A DNA stretch of 64,000 bases, from positions 23,962,001 to 24,026,000 of the forward strand of contig NC_072475.1 in NCBI RefSeq assembly GCF_027574615.1. The letters are read 5' to 3'. This document shows, in pieces, positions 12,042 to 24,400 of this stretch. Made by a program: the position numbers and the translations under genes. This stretch comes from Eptesicus fuscus (taxonomy: Eukaryota > Chordata > Mammalia > Chiroptera > Vespertilionidae). Below the pieces are notes generated by a model that worked only from the letters and a program-made list of their open reading frames with translations, did no database searches and was not told the DNA's origin. Position 1 is the first letter of the stretch, and each line of letters begins with the position of its first letter.

Positions 12042-12540
12042 AAGGTTCAGGTCTCGCCCAACCTTCAAGTCATTTGAACCAAAGCGATTTTTATAGCCTG
12101 TGCGGGAGGTGGTGGCTTGACCTGGTCCTACTTAAGCTAGTAATTTTCTTGTTGTTTACATTAGTCAACCACCCAAAAGTTGAACATGTAACTACTGTAT
12201 TTAAATGGGTCCTTTCCTCGCGTATATTCCACATTTACTAGGGATAAGTTGTTTTTAAAGTTTTCATGAGCAAATTGCTAAAGAGGGACGTTTTCTTCAC
12301 TGTGCGGGGGTTTGTTTGTTTTTTAGAAAAGCAAGAATTTATAAGCTATTTCTATATCAAAGTGTTTGTCGAAACACTCAAGCATAATTTATTTTAAAAT
12401 ATTTATTTATATAATGGTGTGTTCATGAAGGCATGTGAGCTAAGTTATATTTATTTATGTCCTATTTATTAAAATATTTATTTTCAAATGGATTTGAGAA
12501 ATATCTGATGTTCTAAAAATAAAATGATGGAATTAAAGTA
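12042..12540 (+). other. IL12A: IL12A 3'UTR with AU-rich elements and poly(A) signal
   Basis: The stop codon is followed by an AT-rich 3'UTR. From about 12380 to 12490 it carries many ATTTA pentamers, several overlapping as TATTTATTTAT. Such AU-rich elements mark short-lived cytokine mRNAs. An AATAAA signal lies at 12518-12523, so cleavage should fall near 12540. Confidence 0.75.
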
Positions 12541-14799
12541 ATTCTCATATTTCTCTACTGTAATTGGAGTACTTTCAGTGTTGAAATACACATGGTGGGG
12601 AAACTGGAAACACTGATGAAATCTGAACAGAATTACCCTGGAAAGACCGTGGCAATGTTCTTACCCATTTCCTAATGACTTCAATCGCCTACTTTAAGGG
12701 AGCCTGGTTAGGCTAGATACATTTTAATGCTGAGTCCTCGAGTGAGTTGCTTTATTTTTGTTCAACATCTGAATCTAAAACACAGGAGAATGTTTTTCCC
12801 TGCTAGCCACAGCCCTGTAACATACTGTGCACTAGACAAATACATAATAATACCCTCCAACTGGGAAAAGCATCATTAAGAGGCCTTCTAGTTAAATTAT
12901 TCTAATTTTCATGACCCTTTGGGCCCGCAGGGGGAAGTTGTTTCTAAATTACAATGAGAAAAATTCTCCATTTGCTTTAAATTATATAGAACTTCTGCCT
13001 GAACCACATGGATAATTGCCTTGCTTTGGCTTAAGAGAAGTGCTCTTAATGACCCAAATATTAAATTCCATCTTTTTAATTCTCTAAACCACGTGAATTT
13101 TAAAAGATGCACCTGATGGAATAACATCATTTTAGTTCTCTGCTAGTCGTATTGTGCCCTTGGGAACAAACTATTTCAGAGTGCCCCCTCCCTGCCGCAC
13201 CCCCTCCCACATCCTCATGTGAACCTCCCACCAGATGCCCATTCAGATCCCTGTGAACAGTGAGGGAAATGGGTTTGGCCACCCCATGTCCTCATCGGTG
13301 TGGCAAATTACTCATTTTTCAGATTCATACCCCATCTGATAGAAATCTTTGGTAAAGCTTAGACCCCCCCCACCTACCTTCTTTTCTTTAGAGATTCCTC
13401 CATAATCTGGAATGACCCATGAGTGACTCACAGACAGGAGTTTCCCAAATTCATAAGCCTGTTGACTTAATCCACCGTTTGGGATTATGTGGTTACTGTC
13501 AGAAACCACGTGCCAGCACGCCACCCTGGTGAACTGGAACATGATCGTTTCCCGTGGCAGGTGTGTTAGAAACAAACCCCCGGACGGTCGTTTGGGAGAT
13601 GCTAGCAGCCATCTCAGCGGCTGGTCCCCACACTGCCGGACAAGAGTGGGTCGGGGTCGGCAGGGCTCCCTAGTAACCCCTCAGTAGCCCCCAGGAGTGC
13701 CCCGGCCAGAGCAGCGTCTGAATGCTTGGCCAGTGCAGGTTCCAGGTGAGATTTCCCTTCACAATCGGCCTCTACAGCCAAGGAAAAGTCTACACTCACT
13801 GAACTCCTCCAAGCTCCTCCCTGCCATTAGGTTTTCTTAGGGAACGAAACCATCCTTTAGCTTTTCCAACTCGCTCGACAATACGACGCTGCTGTCACTG
13901 CAGAGAGCGTGCCCTGTCTGTAGGCGAGGCTCAGGCCAGAGGTCACAGCGAGCAGCAAGGATGGGCTTCCACGGAAGGACGATGGCTGGCCACCTGCAGG
14001 CTGTCCCACTGGGAAAGACAGATGGACACTGTGATGGACACCGTGGTTGGGACAGACTGGATCTCAGTCCCCGGAGGCCCCAGGGCAGAGCCGGAGGTCT
14101 CGGTGGAGAAGCAGGAAGAACTTTGGAACCTGAGCTCAGAATTCAACCCCGGGGCCTCTAGTTTAGTTCCAGCAGCTACAGGGCCATTATCAGAAATGCT
14201 CCAACTGTATGAAAAAGAGCAAAGCCGGCAGCAACATCCAGGCTACCCGGCTGGGACCTGCCCTTCGGCCAGCAGTGCTCTGCTTCACCCAAGGCCTTGG
14301 GACAGCTGCTGGGACCACCGCCTCGTGACAGCACATTTAGACAAAGGCAACCACAGTGGCTTCCTTAGAAAACGGAGTGAAAATCTGCTTCCGCGTGACA
14401 AAGCCGGGGAGGAAACTTTTGCCCTAAAGAAATTCAATGAAATAACATGGATTCCAAATGTGCAGAACAATCCCATTAGAGAGCCGCACAGGTGAGGAAC
14501 TAATACAGACCCACCGGGTTTAAAATAAAAGCACACCTTCCCATGGCCAGGGGTGGAAAGGAAACTCTAAAGCATCCCTGGAGTGAGACCTGTGCAAACT
14601 CTGGGTGCACTAGGTCACGGGGAAGGGGCGGGGTAGGGAAGAGGGGGGAGGGGGAGGGTAATACTCACTCAGCCTCTGCCCAAGACCTGGACCCCTGGGC
14701 ACAAAACCAGCCAACATCCAGTCACAGCAATAGCAACCGAGGAGCCCGATGCTATCAGACACCACGTGTAAGGAAGTAAGAACACTGGGGAGGCCCATG
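12541..14799. other. Intergenic space between the two convergent genes
   Basis: No exon, SINE or Helitron could be recognised here. The first half is AT-rich and the second half (13.2-14.7 kb) has mixed composition. Several short open frames exist on both strands, none with family resemblance or splice context. Confidence 0.5.
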
Positions 14800-16307
14800 T
14801 GCACTGTACAAATAAATGCAGGTTTATTTTTCTTCCCTTCATCCATAGTATGAAAATGGCTAGAAAACCAGCTGATATACAAAGCACCTCTGCAATTATG
14901 CTTTTCTTGGAAAAACAACTTATAAAAAAATAATAAACATTTAAAAAATTCAAGTCCTTTAAGTAGTTTACACTTCTGAATGTTAAAACTCCACGTGTTT
15001 CCTAAAATATAGTACAATTTAAAAAAAAAAAAAAAAAGACACAAAAAACTCATTAAAGTGACACTGATTTGAATTCCACAGGATCCCGGACAGTTAAAAA
15101 TACGTTATTCCCTATAAAGTAAATTTGTTCTTCACAGGCAAAACAATAGTTAAAGTGTGTCTCTCTGCTTAATTCATTGAGATTCATTTTACTCTCCAGC
15201 TAATGACGACAGAAGACTAAGGGCAATTTATAGTGTCTTCCAATAAGTTAACAAAACATATCCAAAATGCTAATCACCACAGGCATGATTCTGGAAGAGT
15301 GACAATATCTACACACACAGAACACAGACGAACACGTCACCAATTTTCAAGAGCCAATGTGACCCACTGTCCCCGAGGGCGTGTCTTCTGCAAGAAGAGA
15401 TGTCGGTTTTCCCGCGGTCCTGCGGAGGCCGTTTCTGAGCGGCGCTCCCCACCCCCAACCCCCAAAGTAAATGATCCCAGGGTAACAGTCCAGAAGGGTA
15501 GTGCTTGGCCCGGCGATTTCAGAAGGCTGATGAAACTTACAGCAACTCTGACAACGGATCCAGTTGAACTTGCCCGGTAAGGCGAGGAGATCACCTGTGA
15601 GCGAGCTTATCAACGCTCCGATGGGGAGAGGATGGCATTCCGTTCTAATCGCTCCGGGACCAGGCGGCATGATTGGTTTGACGGGTTAACGGGCCACTAA
15701 CCCGAGAGGTTAGTAATGTGAGACGCAGAAATTAGACCCCACGTGGAAAGATCCACCGTACCCAGGGGCACGCGTGTCTGTGTGGAGGCTGAGAGAACGG
15801 GAACCTCTCTTCGTTATTAATGTCAACCCGACGAAAGCTAAACTAAATCGGTGCGAGTTTAAGCGCACCACCATGTAATTGCTAAAAATGTTCCAAACAC
15901 TTGGTAAGAATTTCAGAGTCCACACTACTCCAAAAAAAGAATATTACCACATTTCTCACCTGCCTGAGTTGAGCTGTTTTAAGCACCCTTTGTCATGATA
16001 TCTGCTTGGGTTGGCGAGCTGGTGGGATGGTGTGAGCAGGAGGTGTCAAAAAAGAAAAAAGAAAAAAATCTTGATAGTATAAAGGTGTTTCCTTCCTCAA
16101 GTTTTCCAAAATTTTACATTCTCTTGGCCCCTGGATAGTGTGAGCTACAGAGTGGCGGGCTGTGGAGAAGTTGCTTCCAGAGACTAGGTTCAAGGTCGCA
16201 TGAAGTCGATACCCCATGACCAGGTGAAATGGTGCTTTGCAGATAAAAAGTTCCTGAGGCTTCCTTTTTCGGTTCATCTTCCAAATCTCGTGCTGCCTAT
16301 AAGAAAC
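14800..16307 (-). other. Terminal exon and 3'UTR of the FIIND-death domain gene
   Basis: A TTTTGTCAG acceptor at 16308 opens the last exon. It adds only Gly-Phe-Leu before the TAG at 16297-16299. The following 1.5 kb has no recognisable repeat. A minus-strand AATAAA lies at 14823-14828, so the mRNA probably ends near 14800, tail to tail with IL12A about 2.3 kb away. Other poly(A) signals cannot be excluded. Confidence 0.6.
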
Positions 16308-18429
16308 CTGACAAAACAAAGAATTAAACAAATTTAGAGATTCATTAACGGGAAAAATGGGGCAAGTGTTGAGATAAAATCACTTGTCTATTTAAAAAAA
16401 GAAACCTGTGGGGAAAGAAAAAAAGGAATTCCTGGGAGCTGTTTGTTAGACAGACATGAGCAGAGCAAGGACGATGGTCCAGGTACAGAAACTCACCAGG
16501 CCAGGAGGCCCCGGCTGCCTAGCAACGGGCCAAACTGGGAAAACAAGAACCTCGCCCCCAGGGTAACCTGTCCTCCCCTCGCATGTCACTGGTCACGCGG
16601 TGTGGGCCCTGGGTCTTTCACGTCGCTGGTCAGGCCGTTTAGACCCCCTGACCTTTTCCTCCCTAGAGATAACATCTAGGCCTCAGTAGTATTTCAGCTC
16701 CAGGCCCAGAAAAGCAGCAAAACCAGACAAGTGGCACCACGGCTGCCTCAGAACCAGCTGCACTGACTAAAGACCCCCTGCCCTGCACGGACCCATCGCC
16801 CGAAAGGGTGGAGACCGCCACCCTGAAAAGCTGCTGAATATTCTACGAAGCCCCTCCCCTGAGGCCTCCCCTAAGATTTCCACCTGCAAGACAGAGATAG
16901 CTACGCCCAGGACAAAGGACCCAGTGCATGCTCTCCCCGCAAGGAGCAGGCCCATGTCATTCCTCCCCCTTCTCCTTCCCCACATGTATGTGTCCCCTCA
17001 CCTCTAAGGGACCCCGGGAGACTTGCAACCAGGGGCAACTCATCCTGGGCTCACCCCCTGAACCTGTCTCCAAGGCCCCCTTTCCTCTGACTTCCCAGAG
17101 AGCCAAGGCGGCCCAGTCCAGGCCCTCCTACTGCTCCTCCGGGGCCCTTCCTCGTTCCACTGTCCTAAGTATCTTCATGCTGCCGTCATCGACCCAATAC
17201 CCCCGGGCTCGGTGCTGTGCAGCTCTTCCCCATCCTCTTCTCCGTAAATAAATTCCACTTTCTGTAATCACCGTCCGAGAGGGCGATTTAGCCTGCCCAC
17301 CCATCACTGACTTGAACCTTTCATTGCTGCGTTTCCTGAGCTTAAGAGAAGCCACTGCAATGTAAAGGTGATAAGATACTGAAATAGCCTGATAAAAATA
17401 CAAAATTCAGCCAATTAACCAGGTATTTTGGCTTCAGGAGGGCATAAAATATTGGTAAATTTGGGGGGGGCGGGTATTTGTTTTTAACTGACAGATTTTT
17501 TTTCCCCCTATTTAATGAGATTGGACCAATAAGTGTTTACGATCCCTGTACTGCCAAAAAATGTCACAAGCCCTTTTGTATTTCTAATGTATCAGCAAAT
17601 CAGGTGTCAGTGAGGTCAGGAGCCGATAAAAACAAACAACACACGATAACAACTTGTTACAAAGGGTTTGAGATGGATGTTCTGAGCCATCTGGTTATCG
17701 CAGTCCACAGCGCCTACATGCAAATGAGATCTCCACACGTGGGCCTCAGTAATCCACAGAATTTCAACACAGCCAAGAATAAGAATGAAAACCTCGACAA
17801 TGAAACTAGCCATTCTATTTGCGTGAGGCTTCTGCACCCCAAGGCTCCTGGGGGAGTTCAGAACCCTTGCCCACCACCCCTGAAAGCATCCTGAGGGGTC
17901 AGTGAGTGCTTATAAACTTTCAGGGCGTGTATACACTTTACATCCTTTTTGGAATAAAAATTAAATTAGCATTTCAAATAAGAACCTCTCTCTGACTTAC
18001 TGAGGTTTCTGAGAAGTAACACTGTATTTGTTAACTATGGCAACAATATAGAATAACCAACGTTTTGAATTGGTTTGATCTTGGATATAACGAAATCAAA
18101 ACCACAAAAAAAAAAGAAGAAGAAGAAGAAGTGCTTAAAAACAAAGGAAGGAACCCTGTGGTTTTCTGGATTGAGACCAGGAACAACTCCCTTTGGCCTC
18201 GCCCACTCACCTTCCCCTCTTTGCCAACTGAGGTTCAATAGTGCCACCCAGTGGACTCCTGGAGCACTGCTTCAGCGCCCGGGAAGGCCCAGCAGGCTCA
18301 GTGCTACCAGTTGTCTCAAGTACCACAATGACATTCTTCTCTATTCTTTACAGAGCCTTACTACCTGCCTGAAGCTTTCAATATATTTTTATTGATTTCA
18401 GAGAGGGAGGGAGGAGGGGAGAGGGGGGG

Positions 18430-18477
<48 letters not shown>

Positions 18478-21400
18478 CATCAATGATAAGAATCATTGAT
18501 CAGCTGCCTCCTGCACGCCCCCCACTCGGGATCGAGCCCACAACCCTCACGTGGCCTGACCAGGAATCGAACTGTGACCTACTGGTTCACAGGTCGACAC
18601 TCAATCACTGAGCCACACCGGCCAGCTGCCTATAGCCTTACATGCATGACCTTTTTTCGTCCTCACAACAGACCAGGACTTGGAAGTATTTGCATCCATC
18701 TGGCAGATGGGGACATAGAGGCTTAAAGTTAGGTCACGAATTTGCACTCTCCAGTTTGAGGCCAGTATGGCAAAGTGTGCGCTGGAGGAGCTGGTGCGAC
18801 TTCAGGGAGAGCATGTGCGGAACTGAAACAGCAGAAGGCCGGCACTGAGCAGACCGAGGAGGAGGTGGCAAAACGACTGAAAATGAAGGCACAGCCACAG
18901 CGGGGGCCTGAGGAAGGGAAACACACGTTTGTGCTTAAAATCCCCCAAGGAGCAAGAGACTACAATCCCCGGCAGGTGGCAGTTCGGGAGAAGGTGTTGG
19001 ATAGAATCATCAGGTGCTTCAAGCGCCAAGGTGCACAAGTAATTGATACACCTGTGCTTGAACTAAGGCAAGACTGACTGCAAAGTATGGGGAAGATTCT
19101 AAAGCTTATCATGACCTGAAAGACCAGGGTGGGGAGCGGCTGTCCCTTCGCTATGACCTCTCTGATCCTTTTGCTCAATAACTGGCAATGAATACACTGA
19201 CCAACAATACGCGCTACCACATAGCAAAAGTAAATCGGCGGGATAACCCAGCCATGACCCGGGCCAATACCGGGAATTCTACCAGTGTGGCCTTGACATT
19301 GCTGGGCTATTTGACCCCAGGGTCCCTGATGCAGAGTGCCTGAAGATCATGTGTCAGATCCTGAATTCACTTCAGACAGGTGACTTCCTGGTCAAGGTGA
19401 ACCATCGGGGCTTCCTAGATGGGATGTCTGTGATCTGTGTGGTCCCTGGTAGCAAGTTCTGCACCGTCTGCTCGTCAGTGGACAAACTGGACAAGGTGTC
19501 CTGGGAGGGAGTAAAGACCGAGACGGTGGCACCCCTATGTTCACAGCAGCACAATTCACCATAGCTAAGATCTGGAAACAGCCTCGGTGCCCGTCAGCAG
19601 ATGACTTGATCAGAAAACTGTGGTACATCTACACAATGGAATACTATGCTGCCATAAAAGAGAAGGAATTCTTACCATTTGCAGCAACCTGGATGGAATT
19701 GGAGAACATTATGTTAAGTGAAATAAGCCAGTCAATGAAAGAAAAATACCACATGATCTCACGCATTTATGGATAATAAAGAACATTATAAACTGATGAA
19801 CAAAAAGATAGATACAGAGGCAGTAAAGCATCAAACAGTCTGTCAAATTACAGCAGGAAGGTTAGGGAGAGGTGGGGAAGATAAGAGATCAATCAAAGGA
19901 CTTGTATGCATACATATAAGCATAACCAATGGACGCAAAACTCGGGGGGGTGAGGGCATATATGGGAGTGGGGTAGGGGGGCAATGGTAAGATATGTACA
20001 CATATAATACCTTAATAAAAAAAATTGAAAAAAAAGACCGAGACGGTGGGAGAGAAGGGCTTCACAGCCGGGTGGCTGACCACACTGGGGACTATGTCAT
20101 GGTCGAGCAGCACGGTCGGGTATCCCTGGTGGAGCAGCTGCTCCAGGATCCTAAACTCTCTCAAAACAAGCAGGCCTTGGAAGGCCTGGGAGACCTGAAG
20201 CTGCTGTTTAAGTACTTGACCCTGTTTGGCATTGCTGACAAGATCTCCTTCAACCTGAGCCTTGCCCGAGGGCGGGACTCCTATACTGGGGTGGTCTATG
20301 AGGCGGTGCTGCTCCAGACCGCAGCCCAGGCAGGGGACGAGCCCCTGGTGTGGGCAGTGTGGCTGCGGGAGGGCGCTCTGATGGGCTGGTGGGCCTGTCT
20401 GACCCCAAAGGGTGCAAGGTGCCATGTGTGGGGCTCAGCACTGGTGTGGAGCGGATCTTCTCCATCGTGAAGCAGAGGCCAGAGGTGTGGAAGGAGAAGG
20501 TATGGACCACAGAGACACAGGGGCTGTAGCATCCGCACAGAAGTTGCTGCAGGAGAGACTGAAGCTCGTCTCAGAGCTGTGGGGTGCCGGGGTCAAGGCT
20601 GAGCTGCTTTACAAGAAAAACCCAAAGTTACGGAGCCAGCTGGGGTACTGTGAGGAGGCAGGCCTCCCAGCATCCGTGAGCAGGAGCTCGGGATGGGGTC
20701 ATCAAGCTCCGTTCAGTGGCCAGCAGAGAAGAGGTGGGTGTCCGAAGGTGCAATAAAATATCTCAACCACTAAAAAAAAAAAAAAGAAAGAAAGAAAAAG
20801 CCCTACCCAGTTTGGATCAGTAGATAGTGTCGGCCTGCAGACTGAAGGGTCCCCAGTTCGATTCCGGTCAAAGGCACATGCCCTGGTTATGGGCTCGATC
20901 CCCAGTAGGGGGTGTGCAGGAGGCAGCCGATCAGTGATTCTCTCTCATCAATGATGTTCCTATCTCTCTCTCCCTATCTCCCTTCCTCTCTGAAATCAAT
21001 AAAAGTATATTAAAAAAAAAAAAAAAAAGAATTTGCTTAGTCACAAAGCTAGCCAGCACCTGAGCTGGGATTTGAACCCCTTCCTCTGACTCCATGCACA
21101 AATCATCAAGACTTAGGCCAGTGGTCGGCAAACTCATTAGTCAACAGAGCCAAATATCAACAGTACGACGATTGAAATTTCTTTTGAGAGCCAAATTTTT
21201 TAAACTTAAACTATATAGGTAGGTACATGGTTATTAATTTAATTAGGGTACGTGGCATTTTGTGGAAGAGCCACACTCAAGGGACCAAAGAGCCGCATGT
21301 GGCTCGCCAGCCGCGGTTTGCCGACCACTGACTTAGGCCACTAGCTCACTGCTGCATTTGCGTAATAATCTGAACCCAAACTTATAAATAAACAAGCATC

Positions 21401-24400
21401 ACATTTTACAGTAGAAATCTGCTATTCACAAAGACACAGCTTGACTCCAAGTCAATGACTTCAGACCATTTCCTGCTCACCTTCCAGCACATCCTGGACT
21501 TCAGCTGAGACGTTTTTCAAGCAGTTATGTAAATTCTGGACTGTGGCGTTGCTCTTCTCCTTCTCCTGCCACTTCTTCAGCATCCAAAACTTACAAATCG
21601 TCACATTTTCATTCTTCTCCCGGATATCATCGATATCGCTGATGTCCAACTCCAGGTTGTCAATGGCAATTTTTATCCACTCCTTCCCCAACTTCCCAGC
21701 AAGGGTAATCAACTGATCGTCTGTTAACAGGGTCTTTGCTCCATCTAAAAGCAGATGGGGAATTCAGTAGTTCCTCTCAACACTTAGTCATTGGTAACTA
21801 CTTACAATGAAAATATATTCTCCTCCTATTAGAAAAGAGACTAGCCCAAGCCAGTTTGGCTCAGCGGATAGAGAGTCAGCCTGTGGACCGAAGGGTCCCA
21901 GGTTCGATTCCAGTCAGGGGCACATACCTCTGCTGCAGGTCCCTCCCTGGCCCAGGCCCTGGTCAGAGTGCGTGCAGGAGGCAACCAATCAATGTGTTTC
22001 TCTCACATCGATATTTCTCCCTGTCTTTCCCTCTCTCTAAAAATCAATGGAAAAATATCCTCGGGTGAGGATTAAAAAAAGAGAGAGACTATATTTGTAG
22101 TAACTGTAACTGCTTTTAAAATATATTTAAATGCCAAAAAATCCTTGCTTTCCAAAGTATCTTAAGAACTAAAGGGAACTCTTGTATATAGTAACATTAA
22201 ACTGGGGTATAGTGTTCATAATAATTACAAATGTGACTTTCACAAAACAGCACAAATAAGGTCTGAATAAAAAAATTCAGATACCAAAAAGAATTTATGT
22301 GGCTCAAAAAGAAAAATATACAGCTTTGCCCTTGCCCACCTCTGTGTCTCCATGGAAGTCTCTATTGCGCCACCTCCTGGCACTAGGGGAACAGCACGAC
22401 CCGTAGGAAAGGCACGGAGGGTATCTGGAATAGCTGTTATCTCCAAGAAGCAGTGTTATAACCTTGCAAGGGCATATATCTGCCAATGCAAACCACCGAT
22501 TTAAAATATTAGCACTATCATTAAACTAGATGTTCGATGATTGCTCTGTACTATGATGCAGCCAAGCTCACAGGTTGCGGAGTTCCGGGTAAGGATCCTC
22601 AAGGCATGACAAATACTGGAGGACGTGAGAAGGGAGTGAGGGGTAAGAAGAATAATTCCTGCCCCTCCTCCAGGGCTGCAACACCTCTGCTCCAAAGACA
22701 ACAACTTATTAATGTGAATCTAACATTTGTGCTTGGACCCTTTCCCACTTCGGCTTCCTCTCTCTAACTTTCTGAAGAATGGGTTCTTAAGGAAGGCCTT
22801 CCCCCTCTGGTGGTTTCCTGATACATGGCCGACTGCTCTTAGCTCTCGAGACTCATTGGCTGTCGATGAAAACGACTGCACAGGAAACCTATTTAGATGG
22901 AAGTGCTCAAGACCATCCCAAAATTCATTGTATCACACGCTGAGTCTACATTTTAACAAGATCTCAAAGTAATTCTGTTCGGGCTGAGAGCTGATCATAT
23001 TTTTAAAAGCAACACAGTGATATACTGAGTCTGAAACTGCCAGGCTAGTGACTGGACATCTCAAAGAATATTGAGTGAATATCTAAACAAACGAAAAATA
23101 TTTATTAATTTATTTATTTAGATCCTACACTGTTGTCAACTCCAAAACAGGTGGAAATCCTTAATCTTTCTGGGTGCATTTGATCGTTTTGATTCTATTT
23201 CTAGCTACTTGGTATTGGAGCTCATTTTATTTTATTTATTTACTAGAGGCCCGGTGCACGAAATTTGTGCACGGAGGGGGGCGGTCCCCTCAGCCCAGCC
23301 TGCACCCTCTCCAATCCAGGACCCCTCAGGGGATGTCCGACTGCCGGTTTAGGCCCGATCCCAGGGATGGGGCCTAAACCGGCAGTCGGACATCCCTCTC
23401 ACAACCTGGGACTGCTGGCTCCCAACTGCTCACCTGCCTGCCTGCCTGCCTGATCGCCCCTAAGTGCCCCTCCTGCCAGCTTGATCACCCCTAAAAGCCT
23501 CTGCCTGCTGGCCTGATCACCCCTAACTGCCCCCCCTGCCAGCCTGGTCACCCCTAACTGCCCCCCCCCCACCAGCCTGGTTGCACTGCACCCCCTGCCA
23601 GCACCCCCTGCCAGCCTGGTCATTCCTAACTGCCCCCGCTGCTGGCCTGGTTGCCCCTCACTGCCCCCCCGTCAGCCTGGTCACCCCCAACTGCCCCCCC
23701 TGCCGGCCTGGTCACCTTACTGCCCCCCCTGCCAGCCTAGTCATCCCCACTGCCTGCCCCTGCCGGCCTGGTTGCCCCCAACTGCCCCCCTCTGCCAGCC
23801 TGGTCGCCCCCAACTTTCCCCCCCCCCCCCCCGCTGGTCTGGTCGCCCCTCACTGCCCCCCCTGCCAGCCTGGTCGCCCCAACTACTCCCCCTGCCAGCC
23901 TGATCGCCCCATGCAGCCTGCTGTTCAGTTGTTTGGTCGTCCCTCACTAACCCTCCTGCCAGTCTGGTCGCCCCACGCAGCCTGCTGTTCAGTTGTTTGG
24001 TCGTCCCTCACTAACCCCCCTGCTGGTCTGATCGCCCCACGCAGCCTGAAATTCAGTAGCTTGATCATTCCTCACTAACGCCCCTGCCGGCCTTGTCGCC
24101 CCACGCAGCCTGCTGTTCAGTTGTTTGGTTGTCCCTCACTAACCCCCCTGCCAGTCTGATTGCCCCACGCAGCCTGATGTTCAGTCACTTGATCGTTCCT
24201 CACTAACTCCCTTGCCGGCCTTGTCGCCCCATGCAGCCTGCTGTTCAGTCGTTACTGTTACTGTGATGGCATCCTGGACAATTTGCATATTCCTCTATTA
24301 TTAGTATAGATTTATTAATATGTTTTAAATATATATTTTTTTATTGATTTCAGAGAAGAAGGGAGAGGGAGGGAGATAGAAACATCAATGATGATAGATA

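Larger units (their letters stand above)
18640..21105 (+). repeat. MIR SINE split by a retrocopy insertion
   Basis: The left half (about 18640-18745, 'cctcacaacagaccagg', 'cagatggggacatagaggct') and the right half (about 21029-21105, 'tcacaaagctagccagcacc', 'ctgggatttgaacccc') form one MIR. The break carries the 8-bp duplication GAATTTGC at 18738-18745 and 21029-21036. Confidence 0.7.

Noticed and set aside
14022..14495. 157-codon plus-strand frame between the two genes
   Set aside because: No family resemblance, no splice or promoter signals; likely chance in moderately GC-rich DNA.
23420..24250. Possible CRISPR-like array because of regular repeats
   Set aside because: It is a minisatellite inside a Helitron of a mammalian genome, with no unique spacers.
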